Source: Pseudomonas simiae
GTDB lineage: Bacteria; Pseudomonadota; Gammaproteobacteria; Pseudomonadales; Pseudomonadaceae
Direction: 5' to 3'
Assembly (NCBI RefSeq): GCF_900111895.1
Contig: NZ_FOKB01000004.1
Coordinates: forward strand, 618,942 to 682,941
DNA: 64,000 nt
The translations under genes were made by a program, and so were the position numbers. This document shows, piece after piece, positions 8,040-15,934 of this stretch; position 1 is the stretch's first letter, and every line of letters begins with the position of its first letter. The notes beneath the pieces were generated by a model. The model ran no database searches. It was not told the DNA's origin and was given only the letters and a program-made list of their open reading frames with translations.

Positions 8040-9008
8040 TTAAGCCAACGGCACTCGACGCGTGGTCAGGGCCATGCGTCCCACAAAGAAACTCAGCGCT
8101 GCGCCCAGCAGCAACATAGCCAAGGTGCTCCAAGCCGCACGGGAGAGTTGTTGAGCCGCCACTTCACCGGCTTCACGGGCTTTCTGCTCGGCCTGCTGCT
8201 TCAACTCATCGACCTTTTGCATGGCTTGTTGGTAAGCCTGGGCATAGTTGTCGACGATCTGCGTGGCCTCTGCCTTGCTCTTACCGGTGCGGGCAGCAAC
8301 GATGTTGACCAACGCGTCTTTATCCGCAGCATTCAACGCAGGCTCACCAGACGCTTTGACACGCTCGAACCATTGCTTCAACTGATCGCCCGCCTGGGCC
8401 GGGTTGATCGCAGCGTCGGTGGCGGTCTGTTTGCCATCGGCGGCGGCCTGATCGGATTTCTGTTCGACGTTGGCCGGGTCCAGCTCAGGCTTGCCGCTTT
8501 GCTTGAGCAAGGTGTCGAGTTCACCTTGCAGGCTGTTCCAATCCAGCTGGATGCCCTGCTCGTTCAGTTGCTGCTTGACGCTGTCGCCAATGCCCGGCGC
8601 TGCCGCCGCGATGCCGCTTCCGGCTGCCGACAGGCCCTTGCCCACCACATTACCGGCGGTGCCGACGACACTGGCGGCCAGCCCGGCCAGCAGCCAAGTA
8701 GTGAGCAAGGTGGTCAGGGTCCAGGTGAGCACGCCGTGCAGGCCGCCACGATCCGGGGCGGTCCGCCCAGCCACAAAGGCCCCCACGCCGATTGCCACCA
8801 GCGTCGAGACGAACAGCCAGATCCCCGCGCCCGTGCCAAAACCGCTGAGCGGGTTGCCCGCCTTCATCGGGTCGACAGCGCTGGCACCGATGGCCGTTCC
8901 CAGCACACTCAGCACCAGGTAGGTCACCAGCGCAATTGCACTACCGGCCAGCACGGAACTCCAGGACACGCGAAACAGCGAACGGTTGGCTTCATAGACA
9001 GTGGTCAT
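8040..9008 (-). CDS. Membrane protein of the pseudomonad PhnA-like/TIGR04086-like type
   Basis: A 322-residue protein with two to four N-terminal membrane segments (SVLAGSAIALVTYLVLSVLG; WLFVSTLVAIGVGAFVAGR; a third near residue 95-115), a long hydrophilic and helical central region (about residues 135-285, rich in Gln, Ala and Lys) and a final membrane segment near the C-terminus. This layout is common in pseudomonads and usually annotated as a PhnA-like or YrzE-family membrane protein of unknown function. It is divergent from the PAS-LuxR regulator, and their shared upstream region contains one copy of the dyad at 9078-9096. Confidence 0.75.
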   Translation of the reverse strand: MTTVYEANRSLFRVSWSSVLAGSAIALVTYLVLSVLGTAIGASAVDPMKAGNPLSGFGTGAGIWLFVSTLVAIGVGAFVAGRTAPDRGGLHGVLTWTLTTLLTTWLLAGLAASVVGTAGNVVGKGLSAAGSGIAAAAPGIGDSVKQQLNEQGIQLDWNSLQGELDTLLKQSGKPELDPANVEQKSDQAAADGKQTATDAAINPAQAGDQLKQWFERVKASGEPALNAADKDALVNIVAARTGKSKAEATQIVDNYAQAYQQAMQKVDELKQQAEQKAREAGEVAAQQLSRAAWSTLAMLLLGAALSFFVGRMALTTRRVPLA

Positions 9009-9077
9009 GTTCGATCCTTTTACAGTGATTGACCATTTCAGTCTGGCGAGCCTGCGGCTTGCCGTCCCCGCTCAAAT

Positions 9078-9096
9078 GCACCAGGTCATCTAGTGC
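9078..9096. promoter_or_regulatory. LuxR-type dyad, copy 1
   Basis: GCACCAG-N5-CTAGTGC, a 19-bp dyad with one mismatch, lies in the divergent promoter region between the membrane protein gene and the PAS-LuxR gene. The flanking bases CAAAT on the left are shared with copy 2 at 10692-10710. Confidence 0.55.
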
Positions 9097-9183
9097 ATTC
9101 GTACCCCGTATTGCGGATTTTCTTTGCACTATCCTGAGGTGCGGATGTCGTACTTTCCATGCGCCCAAAACCCCGGAGATCTC

Positions 9184-10674
9184 ATGACCCAGGACGTTCT
9201 AGCCAAAGAAACCAACCGTCGCCAACTGCAGCAGATCATCTCCGGGCTGTCCGACGGTGTGATTCTGGCCGAGATGGATCAAACTATTCTCTGGGCCAAC
9301 GAAGCAGCCCTCGCCATGCATGGTGTGGGCGACGTGATGGGGCTAGGGGCCGATGGCCAGCAATATGCCAAGCGCTTCGCCCTGCGCTACCGCAACAACC
9401 ACCCAATACAGCCAGAAAACTACCCGTTGGCCCGAGCGGCCGGGGGCGATGAATTCAGCGACGTGGTGGTGGAAGTCACGCCCACTGCCGATGAAGAGAA
9501 AACCTGGGTCCACCGCCTGCGCAGCCTGGTGATCACCGACTCCCGTGGCGAGCCTGAATTACTGGTACTGATCCTCAGCGACGCCACCGAATGGGCCAGC
9601 GCCGAACAGCGCTTCGAAAAAACCTTCAACGCCAACCCGGCGCCGGCGGTGATCTGTCGCCTGAGTGACTTGCGTTACATCAAGGTCAACCAGGGTTTCC
9701 TGGAAATGACCGGCTACAACCGCGACCAGGTCATCGGTAAATCCGTCTATGAGCTGGATGTGCTGGAACAGGCCGAACGCAAGGACCTGGCCATCCAGCG
9801 CCTGGGTGAAGGCGCCACCATCCCGCAGATGCAGGCCGAGCTGCGTTTGCCTGAGGGCGGCAGCAAATTGGTGATTGTTGCCGGTCAGCCTTTGGACATG
9901 AACGAAGAAGACTGCATGCTGTTTTCGTTCATGGATCTGGAGCCGCGGCGCAAAGCAGAAATCGCGCTGCGCCAGAGTGAGGAGCGCTTCGCCAAATCCT
10001 TCCGCCTGACGCCCGTTCCGACCCTGGTGTGCAGCGCCAGCAACCGCCAGGTAGTGGATATCAACGAAGCCTTCATGAGCATCACCGGCTACACCAGCGA
10101 AGAGCTGATCGGCAAGTCCATCGAAGACATCAGCTTTATCGACAGCCCCCAGGCGGGCGCGCAGTTGTTCACCACCCTGGAAAAAGCCGGCAACCTCGAC
10201 GGCCAGGACCTCAAGGTGCGCAAGAAAGGCAATGAGGTGATCGACTGCGTGGTGTCCGCCGACACCGTGATCATTGAGGACGTGCCGTGCTACCTATTGG
10301 TGATGATGAACATCACCGAACGCAAACGCTCCGAGCTGGAGCTGGTGGCGGCCATCGAGGAAGTGATGCAGGACGCCTCGTGGTTCAGCCAGACGCTGAT
10401 CGAAAAACTCGCCAACGCCAAAAGCGTCAACAGCCCCAACAAGCCGAATATCGCCTACACCGACCTCACCGCCCGTGAGCGTGACGTGCTCGGCCTGATC
10501 TGTGAGGGCCTGGCCGACAAAGAGATCGCCTCACGCCTGACACTGGCGCCCAATACCGTGCGTAACCATGTGGCCACGGTGTATTCGAAATTGGGCGTGC
10601 ACAGCCGCAGCGCGGCCATCGTTTGGGCCCGTGAGCGCGGGCTGTTTGCCGGGGAATTGCGTGTTAAGAAGTAG
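9184..10674 (+). CDS. Triple-PAS LuxR-family transcriptional regulator
   Basis: Starting at ATG 9184 (GGAG ribosome-binding site) the product has 496 residues. Three PAS-like domains follow each other: about residues 12-125, 140-250 (ANPAPAVICRL, FLEMTGYNRDQVIGKS) and 270-385 (FMSITGYTSEELIGKS, then the PAC-type VMMNITERKRSE). The C-terminal LuxR/GerE helix-turn-helix occupies about 425-487 (LTARERDVLGLICEGLADKEIA, NTVRNHVATVYSKLGVHSR). There is no kinase domain, so this is a one-component sensor-regulator. Copies of a 19-bp dyad stand on both sides of the gene, the likely sites for autoregulation and for control of the DUF1652 gene. Confidence 0.9.
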   Translation: MTQDVLAKETNRRQLQQIISGLSDGVILAEMDQTILWANEAALAMHGVGDVMGLGADGQQYAKRFALRYRNNHPIQPENYPLARAAGGDEFSDVVVEVTPTADEEKTWVHRLRSLVITDSRGEPELLVLILSDATEWASAEQRFEKTFNANPAPAVICRLSDLRYIKVNQGFLEMTGYNRDQVIGKSVYELDVLEQAERKDLAIQRLGEGATIPQMQAELRLPEGGSKLVIVAGQPLDMNEEDCMLFSFMDLEPRRKAEIALRQSEERFAKSFRLTPVPTLVCSASNRQVVDINEAFMSITGYTSEELIGKSIEDISFIDSPQAGAQLFTTLEKAGNLDGQDLKVRKKGNEVIDCVVSADTVIIEDVPCYLLVMMNITERKRSELELVAAIEEVMQDASWFSQTLIEKLANAKSVNSPNKPNIAYTDLTARERDVLGLICEGLADKEIASRLTLAPNTVRNHVATVYSKLGVHSRSAAIVWARERGLFAGELRVKK

Positions 10675-10691
10675 GCCATGAAAGTGCAAAT

Positions 10692-10710
10692 GCACTAGTG
10701 TGGCTAGTGC
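10692..10710. promoter_or_regulatory. LuxR-type dyad, copy 2
   Basis: A perfect 7-bp dyad, GCACTAG-N5-CTAGTGC, immediately after the PAS-LuxR stop codon and about 74 nt upstream of the DUF1652 start. It shares CAAATGCAC-y-AG and CTAGTGC with copy 1. Confidence 0.6.
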
Positions 10711-10745
10711 GAATTCGCCTTATTGCAACGCGAGGCGCGCCCTAC

Positions 10746-10776
10746 CCTTCAGGGAACGAACATTTTGCCCTGAAGG
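10746..10776 (+). promoter_or_regulatory. Hairpin sequestering the DUF1652 ribosome-binding site
   Basis: A perfect 9-bp stem pairs CCTTCAGGG (10746-10754) with CCCTGAAGG (10768-10776). The 3' arm contains most of the GAAGGA Shine-Dalgarno sequence for ATG 10784, so folding would reduce initiation. Confidence 0.5.
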
Positions 10777-10783
10777 AACTTGC

Positions 10784-11056
10784 ATGTTTACCCTCTCGCA
10801 ACTGCGAAATTGCATCGAAGAAGGCCTGTCGCCACTGACGTGTGAGTTCACCCTGTGCAGGGACGCGTCGCTGACCCTCAAGGTCTACGACGCCGAAACC
10901 GGCCGGGTCGACCTGGTGGTGACCGGGATCAGCACCAATCGGCTGCAAACCCCGCAAGAAGTCGAAAAGATGGTGGAAGAGTTGCGGTACGAACTGCACA
11001 GCAACACCATGGGCAAGCTCACGCTGGATGATTTGCCTTTAACGACGCCCCGATGA
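10784..11056 (+). CDS. DUF1652 domain-containing protein
   Basis: A 90-residue protein that covers the whole DUF1652 domain, a small alpha/beta domain almost restricted to pseudomonads: MFTLSQLRNCIEEGLSP, CEFTLCRDASLTLKVYDAETGR, then the conserved central LVVTGI and a C-terminal helix. Function is unknown. I chose ATG 10784 because of the well-spaced GAAGGA; an upstream start would add residues unlike the family. The last 38 nt overlap the converging MFS gene. Confidence 0.85.
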   Translation: MFTLSQLRNCIEEGLSPLTCEFTLCRDASLTLKVYDAETGRVDLVVTGISTNRLQTPQEVEKMVEELRYELHSNTMGKLTLDDLPLTTPR

Positions 11057-12212
11057 AATAGAACACCCCGCCCCCGACAATGAACGCTCCCAGCATGTAA
11101 AACATGTAGTGGGCCGGTAGGCTGGCCAGCACTAGCCCACACAGCACCGGCCCCAGAGCCGCCCCCAGGTTGGACAGATTCTGCGCCCCGTAGTACATGC
11201 CGCGCAGGTGGTCCGGGGCAATTCGGTCGATAAACATGTACTCGGCCGGAAACACGATGATCTCCCCCACCGTGAACACCGCCATCGCCAGCACCCACCA
11301 CAACACACTGGTGGACAGCGCGAATCCGACGATTCCCAACATGAACATGCCCAGACCCGCGATCAGCCACTGGCCCAGGTAGCGGTGCGAAATACGCCGC
11401 CCGATCACGTATTGCAGGGTAATCACCAACACCGCGTTGGTGGTCAGCACAGCGCTGACCACGGTGTAGGTGTATTCGGCGGTGGTGGTGGTCACCAGGT
11501 ATTGCGACAGCCACGCGGTGAACTGACCGAACACCACGGCGCTGAGCACGCCGCCTAGGGTGAAGCAGACCAGGCGATGATCCCTTAACAACACCCGGCC
11601 GACGGCAAGGAACGGCACTGGCTTTTGCGTGGCATCCACGGTCGTCAGAGTACGGTCGCCCCAGCGCCAGTACAGCAGGAAAAAACTCACCCCCAGCAGC
11701 GCCGAAAGGATGAACGGCAAGCTGATATCCAGCTTGGCAATCATCGCCCCGAAAAAAGGCCCTACGGCATAGCCAATATTGGTCAGGGTGTACTTGATGG
11801 AAAACACTTCGCTACGTGCATCTTCGGGCAACAGGCTGGCGAAGCCGGCTTTGACGGCGATATCGATTACCGCGTAAGCCAGGTTGATCAGGATCAGGCA
11901 GCTGTAGAACGCCCAGATATTCCGCGCCAGCACGGTGCCGATGAAGCCCAGCACAAACAACACGCTGAAGGCCAGCAGCAACCGATAACTGTTGATACGG
12001 TCGACCAGAAACCCGCCATACACGCTGAGCAGCGAGCCGACGATCAGCGAACTGCCGATCACCAGACCGACCTGTGTGATATCGAGGGCGAAGTGACTGG
12101 TGAGGTAAATCACCAGGTACGGAAACGTGATTGCCTTGGCCAGCGTGAGCAGCAACGTGGCGGACAGCAGCAGGTTAACGGTGCGGGGGTAGTTTCTTAT
12201 TGTGGCAAGCAT
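11019..12212 (-). CDS. MFS transporter, MdtH-like
   Basis: A 397-residue protein with twelve membrane segments, typical of the DHA1 drug-efflux branch of the major facilitator superfamily. The loop after helix 2 has GGFLVDRINSYR (the motif-A position), and helix 5 has the TNIGYAVGPFFGA motif typical of the antiporter motif C (G-x-x-x-G-P). The overall pattern is closest to MdtH/YceL proteins. The substrate is unknown. Its 3' end overlaps the DUF1652 gene by 38 nt on the opposite strand. An AAGGTAAC/GTTACCTT inverted repeat lies just upstream of the start. Confidence 0.88.
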   Translation of the reverse strand: MLATIRNYPRTVNLLLSATLLLTLAKAITFPYLVIYLTSHFALDITQVGLVIGSSLIVGSLLSVYGGFLVDRINSYRLLLAFSVLFVLGFIGTVLARNIWAFYSCLILINLAYAVIDIAVKAGFASLLPEDARSEVFSIKYTLTNIGYAVGPFFGAMIAKLDISLPFILSALLGVSFFLLYWRWGDRTLTTVDATQKPVPFLAVGRVLLRDHRLVCFTLGGVLSAVVFGQFTAWLSQYLVTTTTAEYTYTVVSAVLTTNAVLVITLQYVIGRRISHRYLGQWLIAGLGMFMLGIVGFALSTSVLWWVLAMAVFTVGEIIVFPAEYMFIDRIAPDHLRGMYYGAQNLSNLGAALGPVLCGLVLASLPAHYMFYMLGAFIVGGGVFYFIGASLKANHPA

Positions 12213-12229
12213 CCTGCTCTCTTTCCTTG

Positions 12230-12261
12230 AAGGTAACGCGGACTTTTCAGCCGGTTACCTT
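12230..12261. promoter_or_regulatory. Inverted repeat upstream of MFS gene
   Basis: AAGGTAAC (12230-12237) and GTTACCTT (12254-12261) form a perfect 8-bp inverted repeat with a 16-nt spacer, 18 nt upstream of the MFS start. It may be an operator; no regulator gene is adjacent. Confidence 0.35.
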
Positions 12262-12289
12262 AACTCAAGAACAGGGCAGAAATGCAAGG

Positions 12290-12598
12290 TCATTTCTTGA
12301 CGGGCGTGATCTCAAGGATGGTGCCGTTGGTGGTCTTGAGCAGCACGAATTTATCGCCCACCCGCGCCCACTGGCTGTCTTCTTCAGGCTGTTTGAGGCC
12401 GCGTTTTTTCCAGTCGCTGACAGCCGACTCCTTGCGCATCAGGATATCAGGCGCACGGTCGCCTTCTTTCAGGTCGCGGGTGTTGATGTTCGAAGGTTGC
12501 ACGGTTTCCTGAGGGGTATCACCGGCCTGCACGACGAAGCTGGCGGTGGACAGGCTGGTGGCGACCAGCAGGCAGGCGAGTAGGGATCTGGACTTCAT
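12290..12598 (-). CDS. RcnB-like periplasmic protein
   Basis: A 102-residue protein with a Sec signal peptide (residues 1-25, cleavage after VVQA) and a mature part that has the RcnB pattern: a GDRAPDILM motif followed by SDWKKRGLKQPEEDSQWARVGDKFVLL. RcnB proteins are small periplasmic proteins linked in E. coli to nickel and cobalt homeostasis, but most pseudomonad members have no proven role. No rcnA-type exporter is adjacent. The start has a GGAGCACC ribosome-binding site. Confidence 0.82.
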   Translation of the reverse strand: MKSRSLLACLLVATSLSTASFVVQAGDTPQETVQPSNINTRDLKEGDRAPDILMRKESAVSDWKKRGLKQPEEDSQWARVGDKFVLLKTTNGTILEITPVKK

Positions 12599-12695
12599 GG
12601 GTGCTCCTTCAATGAATGGTGCGTACCCAACTTCGGACCGCTAGCGCGCATGATCATTCAATCAAGCCTCACACCCAACCGCTTGAAGGACGGCA

Positions 12696-12754
12696 TTGCC
12701 TGCGTGAAATAAATCCTGTAATTTTTCATGAAATTTATCGAAATAAATTTCATG
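12696..12754 (+). promoter_or_regulatory. Promoter and 28-bp palindromic operator of the XRE-cupin/ligase operon
   Basis: A promoter TTGCCT (12696-12701), 17 nt, TAATTT (12719-12724) is followed directly by a perfect 12-bp inverted repeat, CATGAAATTTAT (12727-12738), CGAA, ATAAATTTCATG (12743-12754). The operator starts at the expected transcription start and includes both candidate ATG codons, so a bound regulator would block transcription. A related half-site, TGAAATAAAT, lies inside the promoter spacer at 12705-12714. Confidence 0.65.
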
Positions 12755-13309
12755 ACCCCACAAGAAGAACTCGCCACCCTCGCCGCGCTGATCCACGACC
12801 TGCGCAAGCACAAAAAGCTTACCCTCGCCCAGCTCGCGCAAAAAATCGAGCGCTCGGTGGGTTTCCTGTCCCAGGTCGAGCGCGGCCTGTCACGCCCGAC
12901 GGTGGCGGACCTCACCGCCATCAGCCACGCGCTCGATGTCCCGACCACCTACTTCTACAGCCAGCCCAAGCCCAAGGCCGTGGACTGGATCACGCGCCCC
13001 AACGAGCGGCGCACGGTGTATTACGCCAATGGCATCACCGACATCCTCGTCTCGCCGAGCATGAACGGCGCCTTTTCGATGCTCGACAGCCTGTTGGCGC
13101 CCGGTGCCAACAGCGGCGAACAAACCATGAGCGACCGCGCCGAGCAGGCCGGTTTTGTGCTGGAGGGCGAGTTGACGCTGTGGGTAGAGGGTGAGGCCGA
13201 CTCCGTCACCCTCGGCCCCGGCGACAGCTTTCACCTGGCCAGCTTTGCCCATTGCCGCTACGCCAATCTGACCGACCTGCCCGCCCGCGTGTTGTGGGTT
13301 TACAACTAG
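12752..13309 (+). CDS. XRE-cupin transcriptional regulator (PuuR-like)
   Basis: From ATG 12752 the product has 185 residues. An XRE helix-turn-helix fills about residues 10-65 (LTLAQLAQKIERSVGFLSQVERG) and a cupin sensor domain about 105-185 (AGFVLEGELTLWVEGE, LGPGDSFHLASFAHCRY). This architecture is that of PuuR, which represses putrescine use in E. coli. An ATG at 12728 would add eight residues; neither start has a ribosome-binding site, and with the predicted promoter the mRNA would begin at or just before 12728, so translation could be leaderless. The next gene encodes a glutamine-synthetase-like ligase, 11 nt on, which fits control of a polyamine or amine pathway. Confidence 0.88.
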   Translation: MTPQEELATLAALIHDLRKHKKLTLAQLAQKIERSVGFLSQVERGLSRPTVADLTAISHALDVPTTYFYSQPKPKAVDWITRPNERRTVYYANGITDILVSPSMNGAFSMLDSLLAPGANSGEQTMSDRAEQAGFVLEGELTLWVEGEADSVTLGPGDSFHLASFAHCRYANLTDLPARVLWVYN

Positions 13310-13320
13310 GAGCTGCACCC

Positions 13321-14667
13321 GTGAAAAGCCATGCCTCCACGTTACTGGCCGAAGTCCGGACCTTTCGCCAGAACCATCCCGACGTGCGTTATGTCGACCT
13401 GATCGCCCTGGACATTCCCGGGCATTTCTACGGCAAGCGTTATCCCATCGAGATGCTGGAAAAAGTCGCCGCCGGCAGCCCGTTGAAGCTACCGCAAAAC
13501 GCCGTGCTGCTGGGGGTCCAGGGCGGGCTGTTCAAGATTGGCGACTATTGCTTCAACGACGGCGACCCGGATGCCAACCGCCGCTTGGTGCCGGGCACGC
13601 TCAAGCCGGTGAGTTGGGAATCGCAGCCATTGGGTCAGATGCTGATCACATCAGACGGCACCGAAGCGCCCATCGAATTCGAACCCCGTGAAGTGCTGGC
13701 CAAAGTGCTGGAGCGCCTGCAGCACAAGGGTATTCACCCGGTGGTGGCGTTCGAGCTGGAGTTTTATCTGTTCGACAAAAAACTCGACAACGGGCTGCCG
13801 CAATTTGCTCGCGACCCACTGAGCGATGACGCCGACGACCAGCCCAACCTGCATATCGAACGGCTGTCGCGCTTCAGTGAAGTGCTGGACGACATGGCGC
13901 AAACCGCCAAGGACCAGGGCGTAGACATTACGGTGATAACCGCTGAAATCGGACCCGGTCAGTTTGAGATCAACTTCGGTCACCTCGACGATGGAATGCG
14001 CGCCGCCGACTGGGCCGCCCTGTTCTGCCGCAGCACCCGGGGCGTGGCGCTCAAGCACGGTTACCGCGCCAGCTTCATGGCCAAGCCCTACCTGCAATAC
14101 CCCGGCAGCGGCATGCACGTGCATGTCAGCCTGTATGACGGCGCGGGCAATAACCTGCTGGCGGCGCACCAGCAGCAACCGTTGCGCCATGCCGTGGCCG
14201 GTTGCCTGGAATTGTTGCCCCACTGCATGCCGATCTTCTCGCCCAACCACAACGCCTTCCGCCGCCTGGGCGCTACGGTCAACGCCGCCACCCGTGCGAG
14301 CTGGGGTTTTGAAGACCGCGACGCGTGCGTGCGCATCCCCGAGTCCGACCCACGCAACCTGCGCATCGAGCATCGCCTGGCCAGTGCCGATGCCAACCCG
14401 TATCTGGTGCTGGCGGCGATCCTCGTCGGCCTGGAGCACGGCCTGGAAACCAAGCACGAACCCATCGCCCCGCTGAACGAGGACCGCAGCAGCGGCACTG
14501 ACTTCCCCCTGGAAATGCTCGACGCCGTGCGCGCCATGCAGCATCAACCGGTATTGCGCGATAAGCTGGGCGCCGAATTTGTCGACGTGTACTGCGAAAA
14601 CAAACGCCAGGACCATCTGGCCTTCCAACAAGAGATCCACGCGCGGGAATACCGCTGGTTTCTCTAA
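13321..14667 (+). CDS. Glutamine synthetase family ligase (gamma-glutamylpolyamine synthetase type)
   Basis: Starts at GTG 13321 behind an AGGAG site and encodes 448 residues. It has the GS beta-grasp N-terminal domain and the catalytic domain with the conserved VAFELEFYLF, AEIGPGQFEINFGH, GSGMHVHVSLYD and NLRIEHRLASADANPYL motifs. Its length and motifs match the PuuA/SpuI-type gamma-glutamyl-amine ligases rather than housekeeping GlnA, and it lacks the GlnA adenylylation loop. Such enzymes join glutamate to putrescine or related amines using ATP. The regulator upstream supports this. AlkC follows after 18 nt in the same direction. The substrate amine is not determinable here. Confidence 0.88.
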   Translation: MKSHASTLLAEVRTFRQNHPDVRYVDLIALDIPGHFYGKRYPIEMLEKVAAGSPLKLPQNAVLLGVQGGLFKIGDYCFNDGDPDANRRLVPGTLKPVSWESQPLGQMLITSDGTEAPIEFEPREVLAKVLERLQHKGIHPVVAFELEFYLFDKKLDNGLPQFARDPLSDDADDQPNLHIERLSRFSEVLDDMAQTAKDQGVDITVITAEIGPGQFEINFGHLDDGMRAADWAALFCRSTRGVALKHGYRASFMAKPYLQYPGSGMHVHVSLYDGAGNNLLAAHQQQPLRHAVAGCLELLPHCMPIFSPNHNAFRRLGATVNAATRASWGFEDRDACVRIPESDPRNLRIEHRLASADANPYLVLAAILVGLEHGLETKHEPIAPLNEDRSSGTDFPLEMLDAVRAMQHQPVLRDKLGAEFVDVYCENKRQDHLAFQQEIHAREYRWFL

Positions 14668-14685
14668 CCGCCACTGGAATCACCG

Positions 14686-15786
14686 ATGACCGACCAAAGC
14701 GCCCCGGCCCTCAAGGACATTTTCAACGTCGAACGCCTGCAACACATCGCCAATGAGATGACGGCGGTGTACCCGGCGTTCGATGCCAAGGGCTTCCTCA
14801 AGCACGCCAAGGCCGGGTTGGCCGAGTTGTCGGTGATGCAGCGCATGGCGCGGGTCAGCGAGAGTCTGTACGCGGTGATCCCGCTGGACTATCCGCAGAC
14901 CCTCAAGGTGCTTTACGCGCTGGCCCCGCGCCTGAACAGCGCGTTTGTCAGCCTGTTCCTGCCGCATTTCGTGGCGAGTTACGGGCTGGATGACTTCAAG
15001 CGCTCCATGGCCGCGCTCAAGTACTTCACCACCTTTGGCTCCGCCGAATTCGCCATCCGCCACTTTTTGCTGCACGATTTCCCGCGCACGCTGGCGGTGA
15101 TGCAAGCCTGGTCGCTGGATGACAACGAGCACGTGCGCCGCCTCGCCAGTGAAGGTTCAAGACCGCGCCTGCCGTGGTCATTCCGCCTGGCCCAGGTGCA
15201 GGCTGACCCTGAGCTGTGCGCGTTGATCCTCGACAACCTCAAGGCCGACAGCAGTCTCTACGTGCGCAAGTCCGTGGCCAACCACCTCAATGACATCACC
15301 AAGGATCATCCGGACTGGGTGCTCAGCCTGATCGAGGGCTGGAGCCTGGATAACCCTCATACCGCGTGGATCGCCCGCCATGCCTTGCGCAGCCTGATCA
15401 AGCAAGGCAACACCCGCGCGCTGACGATCATCGGCGCCGGCGCCAAGGCCGAGGTGCAGATCCACCACCTGCAGGTCACGCCAGCGGTGATCAACCTGGG
15501 CGAACGCATCAACCTCTCCTTCACCCTCGAATCTACGGCCGCCACGCCACAGAAGCTGGTGGTGGACTACGCCATCGACTACGTGAAAAGCGCCGGCCAC
15601 AGTGCGGCGAAGGTGTTCAAGCTCAAGGCGTTTACCCTCGGCGCGGGCGAGTGTCACAGCCTGCGACGCGAGCAACATATCCGCGAGTTGACCACGCGTA
15701 AGCATTACCCCGGCAAACACGTGGTCCACGTGCTGATCAACGGAGAGAAGCTAGCCAGCGCCGACTTCGAACTGCGAGACGACTGA
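14686..15786 (+). CDS. alkC: AlkC-type DNA alkylation repair glycosylase
   Basis: A 366-residue protein in two parts: an alpha-helical HEAT-like repeat domain (about residues 1-255, with FKRSMAALKYFTTFGSAEFAIRHF, DNEHVRRLASEG and YVRKSVANHLNDITKDHPDWV, the ALK repeats) and a C-terminal immunoglobulin-like beta domain (about 265-366). This combination is characteristic of AlkC, described from pseudomonads, which removes small alkyl adducts such as N3-methylcytosine and N3-methyladenine from DNA. It is 18 nt behind the ligase gene, so it is probably cotranscribed with a metabolic enzyme, which is odd. Confidence 0.9.
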   Translation: MTDQSAPALKDIFNVERLQHIANEMTAVYPAFDAKGFLKHAKAGLAELSVMQRMARVSESLYAVIPLDYPQTLKVLYALAPRLNSAFVSLFLPHFVASYGLDDFKRSMAALKYFTTFGSAEFAIRHFLLHDFPRTLAVMQAWSLDDNEHVRRLASEGSRPRLPWSFRLAQVQADPELCALILDNLKADSSLYVRKSVANHLNDITKDHPDWVLSLIEGWSLDNPHTAWIARHALRSLIKQGNTRALTIIGAGAKAEVQIHHLQVTPAVINLGERINLSFTLESTAATPQKLVVDYAIDYVKSAGHSAAKVFKLKAFTLGAGECHSLRREQHIRELTTRKHYPGKHVVHVLINGEKLASADFELRDD

Positions 15787-15934
15787 CACAAATCAAAGAA
15801 AAGGCTCTAGAACGGGCCTTTCAGCCGTAATAATTGTCGAACAATCCTGGCTTTCTCAGTTGCGACCCATTATCATCCAGCGCCTTCTCGCTACCCGTCG
15901 GGGTAGCTGTTTCAATGTGTCACCTGAGGCGCCC

